Shown one piece after another: positions 57,662-64,000 of a stretch of 64,000 bases of DNA. The stretch comes from Balanoglossus misakiensis (Eukaryota; Hemichordata): positions 4,712,001 through 4,776,000 of the forward strand of contig CM082577.2 of assembly GCA_040954595.2 (NCBI GenBank), read 5' to 3'. Every line of letters starts with the position of its first letter. Position 1 is the first letter of the stretch. The notes below the pieces were generated by a model. It searched no databases. It was given only the letters and a program-made list of their open reading frames with translations, and had not been told where the DNA came from. A program made the translations under genes and the position numbers.

Positions 57662-60025
57662 ATCCTGCATGCGCACACTTTGATAACTCGTGGTACTATA
57701 ATTATCTTGACAAGCGCGGCTGGTGAGAAGGCTGGTTGGCTGGCCATAACATACGTTGTACTAATAGCTCGCTCTGATTGGACAACACAACCTGACCTGG
57801 CGACATCTTTCGTGGCGTATTCTTCAAGGTGGTCATGGCAAGGCCTGCGTGGATATTTTTACACAAAATAGTCATACCGAACGGCAAGACGACATAAAAG
57901 CATAGTTAGGGGTACACCTTTACCAGCAAACGTCAAAAAAGCACTGCACAGTGCATTACAGCTCAGTATACAGTTACAGCACAGTACAGTACAATAAGCA
58001 AATACAGAATGCAATTGTACGCCCAAGTTCCTCGTCGATTGCTGAACCAGTGTACAAATATTATAGTAACATCTGTCGTCTTCATAGCACCCTTACCGTT
58101 TTCCTTGCCCAAGAACGTGTGAAGCCGTCGAATATTTGCAGTGATATCCCGACGCACCGGTATTACATTACAAGTACATGTACGATGTAAACGGCGTTTT
58201 CCAGATCTTTGCAGTCCCACGTTTTCACTTGTAGTGTAAGAATGCAAGTGATGTGACATCCCGCACAGCGTAGCGCCGATGATCGACGAGTTTGCCGAAA
58301 TGATTCGTTTATATATGTTAGAGTATAAATCTAATTATGAGTGTGCGTGTGCGAGCGAGCGTGGGAGGGGCGATGTAAAATATCTATGTACGTATAAAAC
58401 CCGTTGTACCGTTTTCACCACAGGTGGAAATCACAGAGACGCCGCCATGACAGTCCGCTGTCGACCGATCTTTTTTTCGCGGGCTTTTTTTACTGTCAAT
58501 TTTACAAGATAAATTTTCAACCTGCGTAATTTTGAGAAATAATCCTAAAACTAAAACAGTGGAAAACTATGCGGATCTTCACAGGAGCATACATTATCGA
58601 TTCTGGTGTTTATGCAATATTTTGTACTTTGTGCCTTCGCAACTTCAAGTAGGGTCCCCGTGGAATGGTTATGTTTTTATTTTAGCAGGACCTTTACTGT
58701 ACTTTCACGGTCAAGATCCCAACGGGCGTATGAATTCACAAAAATTGCATTTACATGGTAATTTCTTGTCAGAATGATTTAGGAGATCACGTGGGTAGCT
58801 GGCACCCAGTTTGAACCAGCAGTTGGTGTGGTGTGTTTATGCCTCCACCCAACACAAGTTTGTCGGTAATATCATAGATAAAGACAATCAATGCACCAAC
58901 ACAGCAGAGTGTCGAATTTCTAATAGAAATTTGATTGGCTTCGGTTTTGAATGTATCTAGAAGTTTTATCTCTCCAGAGTACAGTTCTTCACTCTCTTCT
59001 GTTGACATGTCACTAACGTCACGTGAGTAATTCAACTCCTCGGTTGTATGTTCAATCCATATCCTCGAATGATGAGTTCAAGTTCATTTGGACAAACAAG
59101 AGTGTAACGTGTTCTACAAAGAAGTAACCGCGTAGGATTCTGTTCAGAGGCTGAGTGGCAAGCACTGTCTCTACTCGGGTGCTGCTAACTAAGCACCCAA
59201 TCAAATCTCTTACTGCGGTGTGACGTGGCCAATTTAGAAGACGTGCAAAATCTGTCAGGTTCAATGACGTGGACTGCGTACCTTGCTTTTTACATGACAC
59301 AGTCAAACAGACCCCGAGTAACTGACCAGTCCATTTGGATTTGTACCCTAAGGCGCCCTCACTCATGTGTGCAATAAGTTGGCGTATCACGTTTAAGCAC
59401 ACTTTCTGAATATAGTCATCGCGTGCATTACCGAACTACTGGCAATCCAGACATTTAAAGGGCGGGCGTCGTCCCGTCTGCGGGTATGGGCCCCATATGA
59501 CACAGTTGTTGGCAAGTCAAAGTTGGTGTTACATTGTTCTACACTGTATATAATGACCTCCCACTTTAATACTGACCCAATCGCAGGCATCAAGAAGACG
59601 TTTTTTTTCTAAACTTTTTGAAAACGCACTTTATTCACGCCAGCATCAAAGATTTTCAAGAGAAAGTTACAAAAATAAATGTCTAGCTTGAATAAACTTT
59701 GAGGTTCGAGTACAAAAATAATCTGAACACGTGCATGAGTATTTAAAAATACAATCACTGCAAAATAATTGAAAGAATTAAATAGGCTAGAAGGAAACTG
59801 ACCATTAATTCCGAAAAAAATGGATTCATTGTATATATGGAAAACGTCAGCCTGTTTTGTCTTGGTTTGATATTCTTTGTGCTACCTTCACAAATTGTCT
59901 ATGAAACCGTACTTTGTTTTCCTGTATTCTATCTTGAATATATAACAAAAAATAAGCCTTACTTCACATTATTGTCGCTATTAACATTGAATTTTAACAC
60001 GAAGTTAAAAGTGACTATTTGAATA
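57662..60025. other. Intergenic region between transposon and foldback element
   Basis: No supported gene. Minus-strand open frames at 59402-59052 and 59035-58787 lie end to end in different frames and could be a decayed coding relic, but nothing in them is recognised and no splice model links them convincingly. Confidence 0.4.
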
Positions 60026-60427
60026 TACTACCGTTGTCATTTAAGCACCCCGAAACACTGATAAGAACTCCAATATAATTAGCCAGAGTAAACTGAGATT
60101 TTTATGCTGAAGTCCGCATATGGTTACATTTGCAATGATCATTATGACTGATTACATAGCTCTGTATCAACATGTACCACAGGGGGCATCCTGCTTCAAA
60201 ACTGACACTGTGTAAAATCTCTTTACAAATGTGTACACATGTGTTTTAGACATGTTCGAAGCAGGACACCCCCAGAGTGTGTTGATACAGAACTGCTCTA
60301 ATCAGTTCTAATGATCAAAACGAACGTAACCAGATGCCGACTTCAGCGTAGCAATCTCAGTTTACTCTGGCTAATTATATTGGAGTTCTTATCAGTGTTT
60401 CGGGGTGCTTAAATGACACCGGTAGTA
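60026..60427. mobile_element. 402-bp near-palindromic foldback element
   Basis: The left end TACTACCGTTGTCATTTAAG is the inverted copy of the right end ...CTTAAATGACACCGGTAGTA. Arms of about 180 bases pair with scattered mismatches almost to a small centre near 60226. It lies 220 bases beyond the KAP gene stop codon. No coding capacity; a MITE-type or foldback transposon. Confidence 0.85.
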
Positions 60428-60647
60428 CATGTACATCTAATTGGATCGAGGAAACTCGGTGTTGTTACTGGGTTGGTTGTGGTGTTGCCGCTGAGAGGCA
60501 AATTTGATGAATATCGGTTTGTTCTAGCTTTGGATAAGAGTTGTCAGATGGCTTGCCAGTCTTTATACTGTTGATAGGCTTTCGTGCAACTTGCTTGCAG
60601 CTTACACGCTGTGGTCACGGTGTTGGGGCTCCTGACAGGATATGATG

Positions 60648-63600
60648 TCACACGCTGTCGTGCTGGGGTTCCTGACAGGATATGATGTCACATGTAGCCT
60701 GTGCCTGTCTGATGGAGTACATGATGGCAGAGTCCAGGTGTATGGTGTACGGCTGGATCTGGAGGACATCCCCAACATCGAAGGCCTTCATCTCTGTGTC
60801 CAGCAGCTTCTCGAAGAGTTCGGGATCCCCGTCGAGCGTGATCAGCATTTTCCAGTCTCTGGGCTTGTCCAGCCTACCTCTCACGTGATTGAATATGTCC
60901 TTCAGCTTGTCCGAACGCTGCACCGCGTGACCCAACTTCACGCCGAGGTCCTGCTTCTCAAGATTGTCCTCGATGTAGTGGATCATGCAAGTGGTCCGGT
61001 AAGGCCACTGGTCGAGAAGTACGGTCCAGAGAACTAGCTCACTGGGTAGAAACTCGGGTGGTCGTCTGGATATCTTCAGCAGGTGAGCTGTGATGCAGAG
61101 AAGGTTGTAGATGTTCTTGATGCTCCTGGGGCATCCCCGGATGTACTTCAGAACGCCGTTGTCCAGCTCCGCTAACAGGTCCTTCATGAAGCTATCGTCA
61201 TCGGTCACCTCAGTGTGGACTTCCAGAAGTTCTATGTTCTCTTCTTCAATCCCATTGTAATCTCTTCTCGTCGGCTGGTTTCTTGTCTTGTTACCATGAC
61301 CTCTTCTCGCCCCTTTCTCCGCGAGATTTCCCCTGTTCTCGGAACCATCGCTCTTCAGCTGCCGCAGGTAAGACTGCTTTCGGTTCAAGGTCATCATGGG
61401 AACACAGAAGCGTATCTGCAGGAATCGCTTGAGATACTCGTGTCCCGTCAGATAACTCCGCTCGGAGACCGTGCCGAGGCGCTTTTCGATGGCCCCGGCC
61501 ATGATCCGTGCATCCACAGCTAAGATGCATATGAAGGGCGAGTTTTCGTCGGACAGCAAGACCTCCATTGCGTCGATCACATCAACTGCTTTGTCGGCGG
61601 AGCAGCTGTCCAGGTCGTCCACTGTTATGACAACCCGAACCGGTTTCTTCTTGTACCGTGCAATCCAGTTGATCAGGGAGGACGCAATCAGCACCTCGCG
61701 CTTTATATCAGCCATGTAGCCCAGTTTGTCTGCAAAGTTGGGTTTGTTCACCATACTCTCGATCTTTGCCTTTTGGGATTTGATCAAAGTCGCGACGGCG
61801 TTGACGACGTTTTTGATGTTAACGACCACGGTCATGCTCAGAAATGCCAGAATGGCCCCCTCTATGGCAATAATTGCGTTACCGATGGTGGCGGAGTCTT
61901 CTCCCGGGGAGGTGCTGTTTGTAGCAGGCTGCCCGCCCACCTGGATTTCACCAGTACCGATCAGGACGGCAAGAACAACGCCGACAACGAGAAGAACGAG
62001 AAAACAAGCCAACAAAATGAAGTTTGAAATCGGTACGATCACTGTGGTCTTGCGGGCGACGAGCTCGACATCTTCATCGTCGGATTTCACGTGAACGGCG
62101 AGCTCGCTTGGCTTTGCGACGATTCTGAAGAATCTGGTTTTCCAGTAGCCGGCGTACCCTTCGATTTTGCCGACAAGGTTTGTGACGATTCCCGCCCAAA
62201 GGATGTTGGAACCGGCATACTCCCAGGCGTTGAATTTCACGAAGATGAAATCGGTTTCGTTCGTTTCAAAATGTTCCCGTGGCAGAGGCGGAAGGTAGAA
62301 GATGATCAACAGCAGCAGCTTCAGTTCACTCCACAGACCAGTCTTTGTGACTCGATAGGCCCTTTGCATTTCGCTCAAAATTCCTAAAGAAGACGATGGA
62401 GAAGAAGAAGAAGTGAATAACAGCCAGAATAATAGTGTATTCAATATTTTTTTGTGATAAGTGCCTTTGTGCCGCTTCGAATGCATGCGCTCACCTGTGA
62501 GTAATTTCAGCAAATGGGTTTTACCAACACCGTGGGGGCCTAATATCCCGACCGTAAGAGGCGTTGGTAACTTTGTGCTGTACAGAGCATCAGCAAGTCC
62601 TTTGGCATATCTGGTGTGTCCCACGGAATCTTGGTGCGGGTTTCGGTCGTTTTGGAGATCAAAGCCAATGGACCCTCGCCTCCAAGTTTCTGTTGAAAAC
62701 GATAATAATTTACATTCCGTCATCTAAAACCCTCTACATTCAGTTCACTAAACACACAAAACAAGATGGCGCCAAACTTTGCCAGGAAAGGGTACTATCC
62801 CACCTGTGTCTGGCAGTGGCACATCGTTATCGTTGGTGGCGTTGGTTACGTTGGTTAGTCTGCAGTGTACCACGTGTTCCAACGTCGAGCTGGCGCGTTG
62901 GAGAGGAGCCTCGCCGTCGCCGCTCTTAACGTCCTCTAAGGATGGACACTTCTTCAGGAGTAAAATGGCCACTGTATCCGAGCCGCACTTGGAGGCGACG
63001 TGCAAAGCTGTTTCCTGTAAAGTAGATTAGACGTCACAGTACGTTAAAGGCCGACGATCGTCTTATGCGCATGTGCGTAATTTCGTGTGTACAAACATTA
63101 CGTCCAATCCAAATGTTCTGCAAATTATGCGTTTTGTCCCTTCTTTTCTCCCAATCTGCTGTCTTTCCCGAACTCCGAAATTGTCACCGCCATCTTGTCT
63201 AATGTTGTTAGGACAGCACACTGCCTTATGCCATTGACTGTATACAATTTTTGCAACCAGAGTCTCTGCACATGCTCATATATAGATGATCGTCGCCCTT
63301 TAACGAGCAACCACTTTCAGTCCAACTTTACATCACAGTCAATTTAAACGGCCCGTTCGAGAATGTGGCGGGCACAAGTATCCAGAACTCAGCCTACACT
63401 CACCTTTTCGGTGTTGACAAATTTTAGCTCCTCCGGGTCATACTCATCTAGTAGTTCGACGGTCCTGCCAACATCGTTCTTCATTGCAGCCGCCGACAGT
63501 TCGTTGGCCTGAAATGAACCGGGAAGCATCACGAGGGGTCGAGGAACGTGTGCATGTATAGCCTTGTTTATAGCTGCCTGATTTTGAGTCACAATACATA

Positions 63601-64000
63601 TTTTCCTGTAGCACGGTTTAAAATTCCAAACTTGTAAGAGACGCGGGGGTATCCATTGACTTTCTTTCGATGTGTTTATTTCGAACTGCGCTGCACTGCG
63701 GCTTACGTTTCCCATGAAAACTTACACCATTGTCAATAGGTAATTCAATATTCTTGAATTCCGCATGTTGAATTAGTTATACGTCCTCATCATTATAAAG
63801 TCCTTGTTCGCATTTTTGCTCTGATGTTCGCACGCTATCAACTCGTGTACACATAAAAGATGTATACTGGTCCGTGTGCATTCAACACTTCGAAGTATCC
63901 CAGAAAGCCGTCTGTTTCAGAAAATTCAGTAAAATTTACCTTGTCCTCCTCTGTTTCGCCACGACGAAGTCCAGCGTCGACAGCAAACAGCGGATCGCTG
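60648..64000 (-). CDS. Ankyrin-repeat KAP P-loop NTPase, 5' part cut by window edge
   Basis: Membrane-bound STAND-type NTPase of the KAP family (as in KIDINS220/ARMS and NKPD1). Exons in the window, minus strand: 64000-63940 (cut), 63508-63404, 63014-62804, 62689-62495, 62383-60648; about 768 residues. Ankyrin repeats (ANELSAAAMKNDVGRTVELL; ETALHVASKCGSDTVAILLL) precede the NTPase: Walker A GPHGVGKTH, the KAP signature FVKFNAWEYAGSNILWAGIV, two membrane helices (ISNFILLACFLVLLVVGVVL and the later IIAIEGAILAFLSMTVVV), Walker B VVITVDDLDSC and FICILAVDARIMAGAIEKRL. KAP proteins act at the inner face of the plasma membrane; in this gene the role is unknown. Confidence 0.9.
62384..62494 (-). other. 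111-base in-frame intron of the KAP gene
   Basis: Donor GTGAGC at 62494 and acceptor TAG ending at 62384 split a Gly codon directly after LLKLLTG. The intron is exactly 37 codons long and has no stop in frame, so splicing or retention both give a full-length protein. Splicing gives the better KAP alignment (LLKLLTGILSEMQRAYR). Confidence 0.7.

Noticed and set aside
58787-59402. Two consecutive minus-strand frames, one with a hydrophobic segment
   Set aside because: They are in different frames, have no recognised domain and no good splice sites linking them. Could be a relic but not supportable.
60642-61037. Plus-strand open frames across the KAP gene
   Set aside because: Shadows of the minus-strand coding exon, which carries KAP signatures and Walker motifs.

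Overview
The window is nuclear DNA from an animal. Every protein-coding gene except one is split into many small exons by GT-AG introns, and the products (ciliary IFT56/TTC26, an ELOVL elongase, a receptor tyrosine kinase, thrombospondin/laminin-G/Ig receptors, ankyrin-KAP and NACHT-TPR NTPases) are metazoan. Compact introns with many small foldback elements and simple repeats, together with lineage-specific shuffled receptors and STAND/KAP NTPases, suggest an invertebrate deuterostome such as a lancelet or acorn worm. That is an inference: no species marker was identified.

Layout, left to right. (1) Minus strand, 9148-532: a 20-coding-exon gene for a type I membrane receptor with a signal peptide, two copies of an unassigned four-cysteine module, six thrombospondin type 1 repeats, two laminin-G domains, one Ig domain, one membrane helix and a long charged tail. 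(2) Minus, 13378-10687: a two-helix membrane protein of the MPPE1/PGAP5/Cdc1 metallophosphoesterase family with altered metal-site motifs. (3) Plus, 14155-19685: TTC26/IFT56, 16 coding exons, 555 residues. Genes 2 and 3 are head to head. (4) A small Cys-rich membrane ORF (minus, 21226-20999) and a facing possible first exon (plus, 20768-20933), both tentative. (5) Plus, 23066-43944: a 26-exon, 1330-residue DUF4062-NACHT-TPR protein related to nephrocystin-3. Its 9 kb intron 12 contains (6) an intronless ELOVL6-type fatty acid elongase on the opposite strand, 36761-35892. (7) Minus, 53729-46236: a 17-exon receptor tyrosine kinase with fibronectin III-like ectodomain and a non-canonical HGD catalytic loop. 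(8) Minus, from beyond the right edge to 60648: an ankyrin-repeat plus KAP P-loop NTPase with internal membrane helices.

The gene models were assembled by hand by matching splice donors, acceptors and codon phase across each junction. All listed junctions are phase-consistent, and each assembled reading frame is open to its stop. Two coding parts lie outside any long open frame and were found by extending splices: the nine-base first coding exon of gene 5 and the last coding exon of the kinase (46421-46236).

No operon-like logic applies. Genes 3 and 5 point to cilia (IFT56 certainly, the NPHP3-like protein possibly) and genes 1, 7 and 8 to cell-surface signalling. Gene-free stretches hold foldback elements, a TTA-flanked terminal-inverted-repeat element (56846-57658), a 402-bp near-palindrome (60026-60427), a dispersed ~90-bp element, a (TACAA)n block and numerous poly-G/poly-C tracts.
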